From NCBI GenBank assembly GCA_029259715.1, contig JAJDEP010000002.1:28081-92080 (forward strand): a stretch of DNA of 64,000 nucleotides, in the 5' to 3' direction. This document shows, piece after piece, positions 37,059-47,200 of the stretch. Under the pieces are notes generated by a model. That model was given only the letters and a program-made list of their open reading frames with translations. It searched no databases and was not told where the DNA came from. Each line of letters starts with the position of its first letter. Positions within the stretch are counted from its first letter, which is position 1. The translations under genes were made by a program, and so were the position numbers. This DNA comes from Planctomycetota bacterium (GTDB lineage: Bacteria > Planctomycetota > B15-G4).

Positions 37059-39785
37059 ATGAGCGAGCGACACATCGAGATCGACGGGCAATCGGTGCCC
37101 TACGAGGAGGGCGAGACCCTGCTCGAGGCCGCCGGTCGCACCGACGCGGAGATCCCGACGCTCTGCTACGACCCGCGGCTCGAACCCTTCGGCGGCTGCC
37201 GCCTGTGCGTGGTCGAGATCGAGGGCTCGCACAACCCCGTCGCCTCGTGCGCCCGCAAGTGCGAGGACGGCATGGTCGTGCGCACGGCCACCGACGCCCT
37301 CGAGCAGCACCGCAAGACGCTGGTCGAGATGGTCTGCTCGGAGAACCGGCAGGTCGACGTCGACCCGCTCAGCGGGTTCGCCAGCCAGGAACTGGCCGTC
37401 CTGGCCGACCGGTATGACGCCCGCACGCAGCGCTTCGTGGGCCGCCGGTCGGGCCAGAGCCGGGTCGACGACGACGACAACCCCTTCATCCTGCGCGACT
37501 ACGACCAGTGCATCTCGTGCTACCGCTGCGTACGCGTGTGCGCCGAGCAGGAGGGCGACTACGCCATCAGCGTCAAGGGGCGCGGCTTCGATACGCAGAT
37601 CACGGTCGAGTTCGACGGGAAACTCAACGAGTCCGCCTGCACCTTCTGCGGTCAGTGCGTGGCGACCTGCCCCACCGGCGCGCTCGCCGACCGCAAGGCC
37701 CTGCGCCACGTCGACACCCCCGGCCCCATCGAGAAGACCCGCACCATCTGTCCCTACTGCGGCGTGGGCTGCTCGGTCGACCTGCTCACCAAGGGCGACT
37801 CCCTCGTCGGCGTGCAGCCGGCCATGGACGGCCCCGCCAACAAGGGCGCGCTGTGCATCAAGGGGCAGTACGCCTACGACTTCGTCCAGCACGGCGATCG
37901 CCTGACCACGCCGCTGCTGCGCGGCGACGACGGCGAGCTCCACCCGGCGAGTTGGGACGAGGCGCTCGACGTGGCCGCGGCCGGCTTCCTCAAGGCCCGC
38001 GACGAGCACGGCCGCCACTCCATCTACGCCATCGCGTCGGGGCGCGCCCCGCACGAGGCGGCCTACACCACACAGCGCTTCATCCGCGCCGGGTTCTGGA
38101 CGAACCACGTCGACAACTGTTCCCGAGCCTGACACTCCCCCACCGTCGCCGGTCTGGCGGCCACCATCGGGCGCGGGGCCATGTCGAATCCGCTGGAGGA
38201 CATGTCCAAGCCCGATGTGATCTTCTGCATCGGCACGAACATGACCGAGTGCCACCCCGTGGCGGCGACCGGCATCAAGAAGGCGCTCGCCAAGGGGGCC
38301 AAGCTGATCGTGGCCGACCCGCGACACATCCCCCTGGCCAAGCTGGCCGATGTGGTGCTGCCGTTGCGCGTCGGCAGCGACGTGGCCCTGCTGCTCGGCA
38401 TGGCCCACGTCATCGCCCGCGAGGGGCTCGTCGACGAGGAGTTCCTCGCAGCGCGCACGTCCGGCGGTGACGAATTCCTGGCCCACGTCGCGAAGTTCAC
38501 GCCCGAGTGGGCCGAAGGCATCAGCGGCGTACCGGCCGCCGACATCGAGGCCGCCGGCCTGCTCTTCGGGCGCGCCGAACGCGGCGCGATCTACTACACG
38601 CTCGGCATCACCGAGCACATCTGCGGCGTCGACAATGTCCAGAGCCTGTGCAACCTGGCGCTCATGACCGGCAACATCGGTCGCGAGGGCACGGGCATCA
38701 ACCCGATGCGCGGCCAGAACAACATCCAGGGCGCCGGCGACTGCGGCGCGTTGCCCAACAACTACGTGGGCTTCCAACCCGTCACCGACCCGGCCAACCA
38801 GGCGAAGTTCGCGGAAGCCTACGGCCATGAGGTCGACCTCGAGCTGGGCATGACCAAGGTCACCGCGCTCGAGCAGTGCGGCGACCAGATCCGGGCCATG
38901 CTCATCGACGGCGAAAACACGCTGGTTACCGATCCCGACCAGGGCCATTGCGAGCACGCATTGAAAAGCCTCGATCACCTGGTCGTGATCGACATCTTCC
39001 TGACCGACACGGCCGCCCTCGCCGACGTGGTCTTCCCGGCCACGGCCTACGGCGAGACCGACGGCGTGTGCACCAACACCGAGCGTCGGGTGCAACGCCT
39101 GCGCGCCGCGGTCCCGCCGCCCGGAGAGGCCCGGCCTGACTGGTGGATCATCAGCCAGATGGCCAAGCGCTGCGGGTTCAGCGGTTTCGAATTCGAGTCC
39201 GCCAAGGACGTGTTCAACGAGATCTGCAGCCTGAGCCCCACCTACGCGGGCCTCAACTGGGACCGCATCGCGGACGGCGCCTACATCTGGCCCGTCCCCT
39301 ATGACGGCCACCCGGGCACACCGATCCTGCACCAGGATGAGTTCATCAACGGGCGCGGGCTGTTCAAGCTGATCGAATACCGCGACCCCGCCGAGGTGGT
39401 GTGCGACGAGTTCCCGGTGTGGCTCACCACGGGGCGGCGGCTGCAGTCGTACCACTCGCGCACCCAGACCGGCCGCTCGTCCGGCATCGACTACCTCTTG
39501 TGGGAGGAGTCCCTCGAGGTCCACCCCGACGACGTCGCGGACTGGGGCCTCACCGACGGCGGCTGGTGTCGCATGACGTCGGCGCGCGGGTCGATCAGCA
39601 TCAAGGTCAAGGCCACCCGACAGTCACCGCGGGGCACGGTGTTCGCGAGCTTCTCCTTCAGCGACGTGCCCGTGAACGTGCTCACCGGCTCCGGCTACGA
39701 CCCCATCACCCAGACCGCGGAGTTGAAGGTGTGCACCGTGCGCATCGAGCCGGCCAGCGTCCCCGAACCCGCCATCTCGACCTGA
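37059..39785 (+). CDS. fdsA: Selenocysteine-containing formate dehydrogenase alpha subunit
   Basis: 908 residues if the in-frame TGA at 38130-38132 is read as selenocysteine (Sec358). Without this the frame looks like two genes, 37059-38132 and 38181-39785. The N-terminus is a [2Fe-2S] ferredoxin domain (C36, C47, C50), then two 4Fe-4S clusters (CISCYRCVRVC from 151, CTFCGQCVATC from 194) and the CPYCGVGC cluster at 231 that starts the molybdopterin catalytic domain. The TGA falls exactly at the catalytic residue: DNCSRA-Sec-HSPTVAGL, with the following His conserved. RGQNN and PVTDPANQA-like blocks continue. The SECIS hairpin at 38145 supports decoding. bis-MGD enzyme, partner of the beta subunit. 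Confidence 0.92.
38145..38161 (+). promoter_or_regulatory. Bacterial SECIS hairpin for Sec insertion
   Basis: GUCGCC (38145-38150) pairs with GGCGGC (38156-38161) around a GGUCU loop. The GGUCU starts 18 nt after the TGA, the same distance I recall for E. coli fdhF. It would bind SelB and direct Sec insertion at Sec358. Confidence 0.85.
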
Positions 39786-39824
39786 GCCTCGGGCTCGGGC
39801 TCGAGTTCCTTCGAGGAGTTCGTC

Positions 39825-40382
39825 CTAGAGCTCGACCCGCGGCACCACCCGCTCGGCCTCGCTGTCGAGCTGGAAGTACTCGCCCCCCTCGAAGCCGAAC
39901 ATGCGGGCGATGAGCGAGCTGGGGAACATCTGCACGAGCTGGCGCATGTCCCGCACGTTGCCGTTGTAGAAGCGGCGCGAGGCGGCGATGCGGTCCTCGG
40001 TGAGCGCCAGCTCACGCTGCAGCGACAGGAAATTGCGGTCGGCCTTCAGCTCGGGATAGTCCTCCGCCACGGCGAACACCTGACCGAGCCCGCGCAACAT
40101 GCGGCTCTCGTCGACGGCCTGCCGGTCCGCCGGACCGCCCGACGCCATGGCGGCGCGGCGCAGCTCCATCAGACTCTCGAGCGTCTGGCGCTCATGGGTG
40201 GCGTAGCCCTTCACCGTGGCCACCAGGTTGGGGATCAGCTCGTAACGGCGCTTGAGCTCGACGTCGATGTCGGACCAGCTCTCGCGGATGTGGCTGCGCA
40301 GCGCGACCAAGCGGTTGTGCTTGGCGATGCCCCAGACGAGCAGCATGAACCCGACCATCCCGAGACCGATCAGCAGGGGCAT
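39825..40382 (-). CDS. lemA: LemA family membrane protein
   Basis: 185 residues. An N-terminal transmembrane helix (LLIGLGMVGFMLLVWGIA) is followed by the LemA helical bundle: HIRESWSDIDVELKRRYELIPNLVATVKGYATHERQTLE, FAVAEDYPELKADRNFLSLQRELALTEDRIAASRRFYNGNVR and a final MFGF. These are the most conserved LemA stretches. LemA proteins are membrane-anchored helical proteins of uncertain role, often near TPM/DUF2207 genes. Its start is 1 nt after the stop of the upstream membrane-anchored gene (40384), so they form an operon. Confidence 0.92.
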   Translation of the reverse strand: MPLLIGLGMVGFMLLVWGIAKHNRLVALRSHIRESWSDIDVELKRRYELIPNLVATVKGYATHERQTLESLMELRRAAMASGGPADRQAVDESRMLRGLGQVFAVAEDYPELKADRNFLSLQRELALTEDRIAASRRFYNGNVRDMRQLVQMFPSSLIARMFGFEGGEYFQLDSEAERVVPRVEL

Positions 40383-40383
40383 G

Positions 40384-41109
40384 TCAGCGCGGCTCCTCGG
40401 TTGGGGCGGCGACCCCCAGGCTGTCGAGCACGTGCGGCGGCCACAGGGCGAAGAAGCGCTTCAGGAAGGTCATGCGGTGCTCGAAGGCCTCGGGTGTCCA
40501 CGGGGAACTCCCGTCGGACAGGCAGCTCCGCCCCTGCTCGATGTCGAGGGCCACCGGGTCGGCGTCCAGCAGGAACTCCATCATGCGCGGGTGCACCACA
40601 GCGTAGGCAAAGCGCTTGTCCGGACTCTTCACGAGGAAGCGCCGACTGAACTCGTCGGACTCGAAGTCGATGTCGTCGAACCCGAGGGTGCTGGCGATCC
40701 GATCGAAGAAGTGCTCGGGGCGGATGAAGAGGTCACCCACCTCCGCGAAGGGCAGGTGCACGATCAGGTAGCTGAAGTGGTGCGTGTGGGTGGTGGTGGT
40801 CTTGCCGTTGCTCGTGGTGATCTTGTAGAGGAAGTCGCCCGCCTTGGCCCGGCAGTCGGAACCGGCGATCTCGAAGGGGCCGGCCAGGGTGTTGTAGGCA
40901 CGCCGACCGTGTCCCCGGCGGAACATCTCGAAGTGGGCGTACTCCTCGTCGTGGGAGTCGTCCGGCTCCGGATCGAAGCTCCACCCGAGCCGGGCGGCGA
41001 GGGCAGCCAGGGACTCGCGGCGTTGCTCGGCCGCCTGCCAACCTCGGTAGGCCAGGTAGCCGATGACGCCCGCGATCCCGATGAAGAAGACGACCATCAG
41101 GGAAGGCAC
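40384..41109 (-). CDS. Membrane-anchored protein of unknown function, LemA partner
   Basis: 241 residues from GTG at 41109. A single N-terminal transmembrane helix (VVFFIGIAGVIGYLAYRGW) is followed by a soluble domain with HFEMFRRGHGRRAYNTLAG, a HTHHFSYLIVHLPF strand and RRFLVKSPDKRFAYAVVHPRMMEFLL. Its organisation (TM, then a beta-rich domain) resembles DUF3137-like proteins often found next to LemA, but I cannot confirm the family. TAGATT lies 6 nt before the GTG and there is no Shine-Dalgarno, so the message may be leaderless. The LemA gene follows 1 nt after its stop. Confidence 0.7.
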   Translation of the reverse strand: MPSLMVVFFIGIAGVIGYLAYRGWQAAEQRRESLAALAARLGWSFDPEPDDSHDEEYAHFEMFRRGHGRRAYNTLAGPFEIAGSDCRAKAGDFLYKITTSNGKTTTTHTHHFSYLIVHLPFAEVGDLFIRPEHFFDRIASTLGFDDIDFESDEFSRRFLVKSPDKRFAYAVVHPRMMEFLLDADPVALDIEQGRSCLSDGSSPWTPEAFEHRMTFLKRFFALWPPHVLDSLGVAAPTEEPR

Positions 41110-41181
41110 GGCGCCAATCTACACAACCGCGTGAGCAGCGCTCTGCGCTCGTCCGTGACCGGCCGTGATAGCATCGGACCC

Positions 41182-42618
41182 GTGCGCACACGCTTGATCG
41201 GATGCCTCCTTCTCGGCGCCCTCGCCCTCCTTGTCGCGTGCGGCGGAGCCTCGGTCGGCACGCCTCCCAATGTGCTGCTGGTCGTCGTCGACACCCTCCG
41301 CGCCGACCACCTCGGGTGCTACGGCTACCCCCGCAAGACCAGCCCGCGCATCGATGCCCTGGCCGCCGAGGGCGTGATCTTCGAGCGCGCCATCGCCCAG
41401 GCCTCGTGGACCCTGCCCAGCATGATCTCGCTCATGACGGGCGACTACATCTACGCGACGACGCCCCGGCTCCCGGACGACCGCCCGGCCCTCGCGGAAC
41501 TGTTCCGGGCCCAGGGCTACACAACCGCCGCCATCGTCGCGAACGCGGTGGTCGGACGTGAGGAGGGCTTCGACCGGGGCTTCGACGAATTCCAGGTCGG
41601 TTTCGAGATGCTGGGTGACCTCACCGGCAAAGGCTACGAACTGAAGCAGAACGCCGGCGAGATCCTCAACCGGCGCGCCTTGGACTGGGCCGAAGAGCAC
41701 CTGACCGAGCCCTTCTTCCTGTACGTCCACTACGTCGACCCGCACATGCCTTACGTGCCCAAGCAGCGCTATCTCGACTTCGACGACGACTACGATCCCC
41801 TCGAGGCGGGACGCCATCCCCGCTACGAGACCTTGATGGCCGAGCGCCCCGACCTGCGGGACGCCGCGCCGGACGAGATCGCACAGGTGCGCGACACCAT
41901 CGACCGTTACGATGGCGAGATCCGCTACCTCGACGACTGCATCGGCGAGCTCATCGACGGTCTCGACGACCTGGGCGTCATGGACAACACCCTGTTCGCC
42001 CTCGCCGCGGACCACGGCGAAGGGCTCTACGATCACCGGCGGCACGACTTCTACTTGGAGCAGGACGAGGCCTCGGCCGAGCTCGAGCTGCGCGGCTACT
42101 TCAGCCTCGGGCACGGCAAGCACGTGTTCGACGAGTTGATCCGCGTGCCCTTCCTGTTCCACGGACCGGGCATCGCCAAGGGGCATGTCGTGGAGGGCAC
42201 CGTGGCCAACGCCGACCTGCTCCCGACCCTGCTCGACCTGGCCGGGTTCGCCGACCGGCCCGAGACCGACGGGCTGAGCCTGGCGTCCGTCCTGCGCGAC
42301 CCGACGCGCGCACTGCCCCGGCGCGATGCCATCGTCTCGTTCTGCGAACAGGTCACCGGCGTGGTCCACCCCACGGGCGGCCTCAAGCTCGTCCGCCCCA
42401 ACGTCCCGGGCATTCCGGTGGCCCTCTACGACACCGTCGCCGACCCCGGTGAGGATGCCGACCTCTCCGCCTCGGGCGACCCCGATCACACCCGGGCGGC
42501 AGCGGCCCTCGACCGCTGGCTCCGCGAACGCGAACAGCTCGCCCGGGAACGGCCCCACGACACGACCTACCTCGAGGCGACGCTCGAGAAGATGCGCCAG
42601 CTCGGCTACATCAAGTAG
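41182..42618 (+). CDS. Sulfatase-fold lipoprotein with Thr in place of the formylglycine Cys
   Basis: 478 residues from GTG at 41182, 7 nt after TAGCAT (41169-41174), no Shine-Dalgarno. A lipobox (LLVACG) follows the signal. The fold is alkaline phosphatase/sulfatase: NVLLVVVDTLRADHLGCYGY (metal ligand Asp), FERAIAQASWTLPSMISLMTG at the nucleophile position, VHYVDPHMPY, AADHGEGL and FSLGHGKHVFDELIRVP. The residue that is Cys or Ser in C/S-type sulfatases is Thr here (T-L-P), as in the phosphotransferase branch (LtaS/EptA-like). It may therefore not be a sulfatase, but a phosphodiesterase or phospho-transferase. The C-terminus overlaps the opposing gene by 8 bp. Confidence 0.85.
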   Translation: MRTRLIGCLLLGALALLVACGGASVGTPPNVLLVVVDTLRADHLGCYGYPRKTSPRIDALAAEGVIFERAIAQASWTLPSMISLMTGDYIYATTPRLPDDRPALAELFRAQGYTTAAIVANAVVGREEGFDRGFDEFQVGFEMLGDLTGKGYELKQNAGEILNRRALDWAEEHLTEPFFLYVHYVDPHMPYVPKQRYLDFDDDYDPLEAGRHPRYETLMAERPDLRDAAPDEIAQVRDTIDRYDGEIRYLDDCIGELIDGLDDLGVMDNTLFALAADHGEGLYDHRRHDFYLEQDEASAELELRGYFSLGHGKHVFDELIRVPFLFHGPGIAKGHVVEGTVANADLLPTLLDLAGFADRPETDGLSLASVLRDPTRALPRRDAIVSFCEQVTGVVHPTGGLKLVRPNVPGIPVALYDTVADPGEDADLSASGDPDHTRAAAALDRWLREREQLARERPHDTTYLEATLEKMRQLGYIK

Positions 42619-43807
42619 CGACGGCGCCTGGTGTCGAGACGTCGCGGCGGGCGGCCCACGCCACGCATGCCGCCGCGAACAATGCGCAGGCCATGTGCAA
42701 CCCCAGTCCCTGCGCGACCGGGAAGGCGAGACCCACCGCCATGACCAGGCCCAGGGCGATCAGCAGTCTCGGTCGCTCGGTGAGCATCACGGCCGCCGGC
42801 AGCAGCCACACGAAAGCGAAGGTCGGGACGACCGGTGAGACCACGAGCATGCCGACGGCCACCAGGGCGGTGACGGCGAGCCAGCTGCGTCCGTGTCCGC
42901 CGTCGAGACCGACCCCGCGGCGTGCGCGCCGGCATCCGGAGGCGACGAGCACAGCGAGGAGCACCAACAGGGCCGCGAACACCGTCCACACGGTGGCGAG
43001 GGGCAGCCCGAGGAAGCGCTGCACGTCGCGCGGCGCTCGATCGCCCAGGTCGCCCATTGAGCGCGCGAGAGTCACACCGAGCCCCTGGTTTTCGATGTGG
43101 AGGCTGCGCCCGGTCTCCACCAGCGTCCACGGCGCCAGGTCGTGCGAGGCCTCCGCCACCCACCGCGCCGTCTGCTCGACGGCCGCGTCGGCGCCCCCGA
43201 CGCCGATCACCACCACGGCGAACAGGGCCACGGTGGCGAGCGCACCCGCCGCGGCCCGACGCCCCCGGCCCAGGGCCAGCGGCACCAGCAGGAGCATGCC
43301 CGGCAGGACGTTGACGAGCGCTGCCAACATCACGAGAGCGCCACCCGAAACGCTGCGCCCCTCGCGCAGGCGGGCGAGCCCTGTCACGGCGAGGAACAGC
43401 AGCACCAGTTCGAGCTGCGACTGCAAGAGCAGCTCGACGATGAACGGCGCCATCACCATCCAGGCCAGCAACTGCCGTCGTGGCGTGATCGCCGTCAGGC
43501 GCTCGAACAGCCGGGGCAACCGCCACAACGCCACCGCGGAGACCACGAAGTGCAGCGTCGCGGCCGCCCCCAGCGGAAGCAGGCCGTAGGGCCAGAGCAA
43601 CAGGCCGAACCACGGCGGGTAACGCGCCACCACCACGTTCCCGCCCGCTTCGAGCGGGAAGCAGGTGCCGTCGACGAGTCGCTCGGCCGCTAAGTGGAAA
43701 CCACCGAAGTCACCGGCCCCGTCGAGCACGCGCCTCACGGCGAAAGTCCCCACCACGCCCAGCACTGCCAGGACCCCGCCGCATCGCCATACCGTGGACC
43801 GGTTCAT
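42611..43807 (-). CDS. GT87-like integral membrane glycosyltransferase
   Basis: 398 residues with about nine transmembrane helices. The first periplasmic loop has DFGGFHLAAERLVDG...YPPWFGLLLWPYGLLP, a typical GT-C/DUF2029 (GT87) opening (an Asp followed by a Tyr-Pro-Pro). Relatives are polyprenol-phosphate-mannose-dependent mannosyltransferases of the cell envelope; the donor and acceptor here are unknown. No adjacent glycan genes reveal its pathway. Convergent overlap of 8 bp with the sulfatase-fold gene. Confidence 0.75.
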   Translation of the reverse strand: MNRSTVWRCGGVLAVLGVVGTFAVRRVLDGAGDFGGFHLAAERLVDGTCFPLEAGGNVVVARYPPWFGLLLWPYGLLPLGAAATLHFVVSAVALWRLPRLFERLTAITPRRQLLAWMVMAPFIVELLLQSQLELVLLFLAVTGLARLREGRSVSGGALVMLAALVNVLPGMLLLVPLALGRGRRAAAGALATVALFAVVVIGVGGADAAVEQTARWVAEASHDLAPWTLVETGRSLHIENQGLGVTLARSMGDLGDRAPRDVQRFLGLPLATVWTVFAALLVLLAVLVASGCRRARRGVGLDGGHGRSWLAVTALVAVGMLVVSPVVPTFAFVWLLPAAVMLTERPRLLIALGLVMAVGLAFPVAQGLGLHMACALFAAACVAWAARRDVSTPGAVAT

Positions 43808-44204
43808 GGCCGGACAGTGTGGTCGCCGCCACCGAACGCATCGACCCTCAGGTGCACTTGGTCACCGGTTCGCCATCGGTTGCGCCGTCGACTCCCGGAC
43901 TGTGCGATGAGCGATTGTCCGATGAGCGACTGCGCGACGAGGGGCTGCCCGAACGTCCGGAATCGGAACGGGCCCTGGGGACAACCGGTGGAAAAGGGGA
44001 CGCCGCAAGCCCCGGCACCGGTCGGTGGGAGCCGCAGCGCCGTCGAGCGCCCCCCCGACGGACCAGGCCCTGAAACGTGGAGAGATCCGCAGCCAACAAG
44101 TGCGCTCCGGGAGTCGTCCTGTTGCTTGCGGCTCCATCCGGAGTCCGGGCATCCCCCCCACGAACCGGAGTCTTCCGGCCGTGCCGGAGGGAAGGGAGAG
44201 CGGG
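43808..44204. other. 397-bp intergenic region
   Basis: Divergent gap between the GT87-like gene and the TPR operon. No gene is supported by codon pattern or homology. It contains a 15-bp degenerate tandem repeat (43898-43957) and the ribosome site GAAGGGAGAG for the TPR gene. The promoters of both flanking genes should lie here but I cannot place them. Confidence 0.6.
43898..43957 (+). repeat. Degenerate 15-bp tandem repeat
   Basis: Four copies of about 15 bp: GACTGTGCGATGAGC, GATTGTCCGATGAGC, GACTGCGCGACGAGG, GGCTGCCCGAACGTC. The first two are closest. Possible binding-site array or chance expansion. Confidence 0.5.
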
Positions 44205-47200
44205 ATGAAGCGATGGCTGCGGCCCATGGTCCGTGTATTGGTACCGATCCTCTGCCTGGCCGCCGCACCGCCACCGCTCCAGTCCTCGCCGCGTGAGGCC
44301 GACGAGCAGGCCGCACTCATCGACGGCCTGCACGAGCGCGGGCTGCACGCCATGGTCGAAACCGAGGCGGAGCGCTTTCTCGCCCGCCATGACCGGCACG
44401 CCGCGGCAGACCGTGTGCGCTATCGGCTGGGCCTGTCCCTGTTCGAGTTGGGCCGGTACGCGGAAGCCGCCCCCCACTTCGCCCGGCTCGGTGACCAGTC
44501 CGACTTCGCCTACCGGGCCGAGGCGGACCTGCGCTTCGGACAGTGCGCGCTGGAGACCGGGGACACGGCTGCGGCAGCGCGGGCATTGCGTCGGGTCTTG
44601 GACTCGGAAGCCGACTACCTGACCGTCCCGGCGACGTTCCTGCTCGCCGAGTGTGACTACCGGGAAGGCCGCTTCGACCGGGCCGAGCCCGGCTACGAGT
44701 CCGTCGTGGCCGCCGACACCCAGGGCGCCTACGGGACCGATGCCATCGCCGCGCTCGCCTGGTGCGCCCACCGCCTCGGGCGGCACGACCAGGCCATCGA
44801 GCGCGCCGAGCGTCTCGACGACGACGTCCTCGATGCCAACCTCGCCTTCGAGCTGGCCTACCTGGTCGGCGAGGCCCATCGGGCCGCCGGCCGCCCCGTC
44901 GACGCCGTCGCCGCTTACCGCGCCGTCGACGCGGGTCCCTTCGCGCCGGCGGCGCTGCGCGGCCGAGCCTTCGCCCATGCCGACGCCGGTGACCACCGCC
45001 CCGCGGCCGACGCCTTCGATCGACTGCGCCGCGAATTCCCCGACGGCGAGTTCGCTCGCGAGGCGGCACTGCACGGCGGCATCCATCTCCTGCTCGACGG
45101 GGATGCGTCCGGAGCCTGGAAGGCGCTTGCCGACAAGCGACTCGTGGCCGACGCCGAGACGCTCTACTGGCGCGGCCGCGCCGCGGCGTCCCTCGGCCGC
45201 GCCGATCAGGCGCTCGCGCTGCTCACCCAGGCCCAGGCCGGCAAGCCGAGCGAGGAATTGCGCGGCCACATCGCCTCGGCGCGCGGCGACCTGCTCTCCG
45301 CCGCCGGTCGCACCGCGGAGGCCGCCGCCGCCTACGAGCAGGCCGGCTCGCCGGCGGCGCTGCATGCCGCCGCCGTCGCCAGCTTCAATGCCGGCGACGC
45401 GGCCCGGGCGCTCGAACTCACCGACGCCGCCCTGGCCCGCGCGGCCGACGACCTGTCCGCGCGGCTGACCCGAGCCGAGGCCCTGTTCGCGCTCGAGCGC
45501 TTCAAGGAGGCCGAGTCGGACTTCCGCCGGGTCGTCGCCGGATCCGCTGCGGACGATGGTCGACGTCCCCGGGCCCTCTCGCGTCAGGCGTGGTGTCGCT
45601 ATCTCGGCGGCGACAGCGCCGCGGCCGCCCGGCTCTTCGGACAGCTCGTCACCGAGCACCCGCAGGCCGACCAGGCTGCCGAAGCGCGCTTCATGGAAGG
45701 CCGGTCGGCGCGTGAATCGGACGACGAGCAACGCACCATCGCCGCATGGAGCCGCTATCTCACCGCGCACCCCGACGGCGAACACGGCGCCGAGGTCCTC
45801 GCCGGCCTGGCCGAGATCGAAGGCGGCGAAGTCGCTCAGCGCCACCTCTCGGCCTTGGTGACCCGCTTCGGCGACAGCGAACTGGCGCCGCGGGCCCTGC
45901 TCGACCTGGGCGAGGCCCGCTCGGCGGACGGCGACCCTGTCGCCGCCGCGCGCCACTACGGTCAACTGCTCCAGCGTTTTCCTGATGACCCCCTCGCCCC
46001 GGCGGCGCGTTACGGCATGGCCTGGTGCGCCGTCGAGGACGCTGACCTGACCGCCGCCGACCGGCTGCTGACGCCGTTCGTCGCGGCCGCGGAGGCGACC
46101 CCCGAACGCCATGCCGCGCTCGAGTTGCTGGTCTGGTGCCGGCAGCAGTCCGGGAACCCCGCGGGCGCCGAGGAGGCCTGGCGCGCGTTGCGCACGATGG
46201 ACCCGGCCGATCCGCGGGTGACCGAGACCGCGCGCATGGTGGCGCAGGCCTGGACGTCCGCCGGAGAACCCGCACGCGCCCTCGCGGTGCTGGACCTCAC
46301 GGCCGGCAAGGGCGATGCGACCCGGGCTCGCATCGAAGCAGCCTGGGTCGCTCTCGATGCCGGCGATCTGGAGGGCGCGCAGGAGCGCGTCGACGCGCTG
46401 GCCGGCGCCGACGTCGCCGCGACCGAGCGGGCCGAGGTGGCCTTCTTCCTCGGCGAGGCCTGCTTCGAACGCGGCCTCGACGCACAGGCCGTGCAGGCCT
46501 ACGCCGCGGCCTGCGCGGTCCCCGACCATCCTTTGCTGGATGCGTCGCTCTACAAGCTCGGCTTCACGCTGCTGCGCACCGATGAACCGGAGCAGGCGAT
46601 CGCGCCGCTGCGCCGCCTGGTCGAGGAGTTTGCGGACAGCACCCTGCTCGGCGAGTCGCTGTTCCTCATGGGCGAGGCGGCCTTCCGCAGCGGCGAGTTC
46701 GCGGCGGCCGTGGGGCCGTTGCAGCGGCTGCTGACCGAATCACCCGGACACGAGGTGGCCGCCCGGGCGCGCTTCCGACTCGGCTTGTCCCTCGGGCAGG
46801 TCGAACGCTGGGCCGAGTGCGAAGCGGTGCTCTCCGACCTGGCGCGACTGCACACCGACTTCGAGCACCGTTCCGAGGCCGAGTTGTGGCGCGGTCGGGC
46901 CCTGGCCGCGCTCGGCAATGCCCGCGGCGCGCGCGCCGCCTTCCAGCGGGTCATCGACGACGACCGCGGCCTGCTCGCCGCCCGCGCCCTGATCGGCATC
47001 GGCCAGACCGAACGCAGCCAGGGACAGGTCGAGTCCGCCCTCTCCACCTTCCTGCGCGTCGCGGTGCTCTACGGCCACGAACAGGAGGTGGCCCAGGCCC
47101 TGCTCTTCGCCGGCGAGTGCCTCGAGGACCTGGGCGATCGCGAGAAGGCCGACGACCGCTACCGCGAGATCCTCGAGCGTCACCCCGACGCCGACGTGGC

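Noticed and set aside
38130..38132. In-frame TGA in the formate dehydrogenase gene read as a frameshift or pseudogene
   Set aside because: Frame, homology and codon pattern continue directly after it, the position is the catalytic residue, and a SECIS hairpin follows at the expected distance. Selenocysteine is the simpler reading.
35247..39524. Long minus-strand open frame opposite the formate dehydrogenase genes
   Set aside because: It is antisense of two well-supported genes and shows no recognisable domain; such frames are common in GC-rich coding sequence.
43898..43957. 15-bp repeat as a CRISPR-like array
   Set aside because: Repeats are adjacent, degenerate and without spacers; there are no cas genes.
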